From VAZQ01 sp046733355 (GTDB taxonomy: Bacteria; Pseudomonadota; Alphaproteobacteria; Rhizobiales; Xanthobacteraceae), in contig JBKPOZ010000161.1 in the NCBI GenBank assembly GCA_046733355.1, forward strand, positions 1 through 6,095: a stretch of DNA of 6,095 bases, read 5' to 3'. Every line of letters begins with the position of its first letter. The stretch's first letter is position 1. Of the stretch, positions 6,072 to 6,095 are shown piece by piece. A program made the position numbers and the translations under genes. The notes below the pieces were generated by a model. The model was not told the DNA's origin. It did no database searches and worked only from the letters and a program-made list of their open reading frames with translations.

Positions 6072-6095
6072 AGCATCGCGTCGACGATCTTGAGC
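6068..6095 (-). CDS. Possible 3' end of a converging gene (cut by window edge)
   Basis: The minus strand from the window edge reads LKIVDAML and then TAG, whose complement is CTA at 6068-6070. This stop overlaps the TAG of the TAXI gene in a shared CTAG, so the two genes would meet tail to tail. Eight residues look protein-like and hydrophobic/acidic, but they are too few to identify a family or to rule out chance. Confidence 0.3.

Noticed and set aside
1..6095. Search for CRISPR repeats, tRNA/rRNA genes, toxin-antitoxin or phage-defence cassettes
   Set aside because: No spaced direct repeats, RNA folds or recognisable defence domains were seen in the window.

Overview
The window is a GC-rich chromosomal stretch. 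Gene style suggests an alphaproteobacterium, probably of the Bradyrhizobium/Rhodopseudomonas type. The signs are high GC at third codon positions, a TAXI protein anchored in the membrane at both ends, and closely packed transport and reductase genes. That assignment is inference from style; no rRNA or other taxonomic marker is present.

Layout from left to right. Positions 1-149 hold the 5' end of an unrecognised minus-strand gene cut by the window edge. Positions 150-563 contain no convincing gene, only a 33-codon protein-like open stretch and a short AT-rich patch. Positions 564-2093 (minus) encode a monovalent cation/proton antiporter of the bacterial CPA1 type. Positions 2192-3175 (minus) encode an NADPH-type aldo/keto reductase with an intact D-Y-K-H tetrad. 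The reductase lies upstream of the antiporter on the same strand, 98 bases apart, so the two could be cotranscribed. A 122-base divergent spacer separates the reductase from a plus-strand major facilitator transporter of the YhhS/YfcJ type (3298-4509). After 134 bases comes a TAXI-type solute-binding-like protein (4644-6071, plus) with a membrane segment at each end of its periplasmic domain and a cytoplasmic C-terminal tail. The last 28 bases look like the 3' end of a converging minus-strand gene.

How the genes work together: the reductase and the MFS exporter are divergent neighbours, an arrangement often seen for modification-plus-efflux pairs, but no regulator or substrate clue is visible. 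The antiporter would serve ion and pH homeostasis. The TAXI protein has no TRAP permease genes beside it within the window. Its build fits membrane-tethered binding or sensing better than that of a free periplasmic TRAP receptor.

I see no CRISPR array, RNA gene, complete mobile element, defence cassette or clearly new multi-gene system. The most interesting item is the orphan, doubly anchored TAXI protein.
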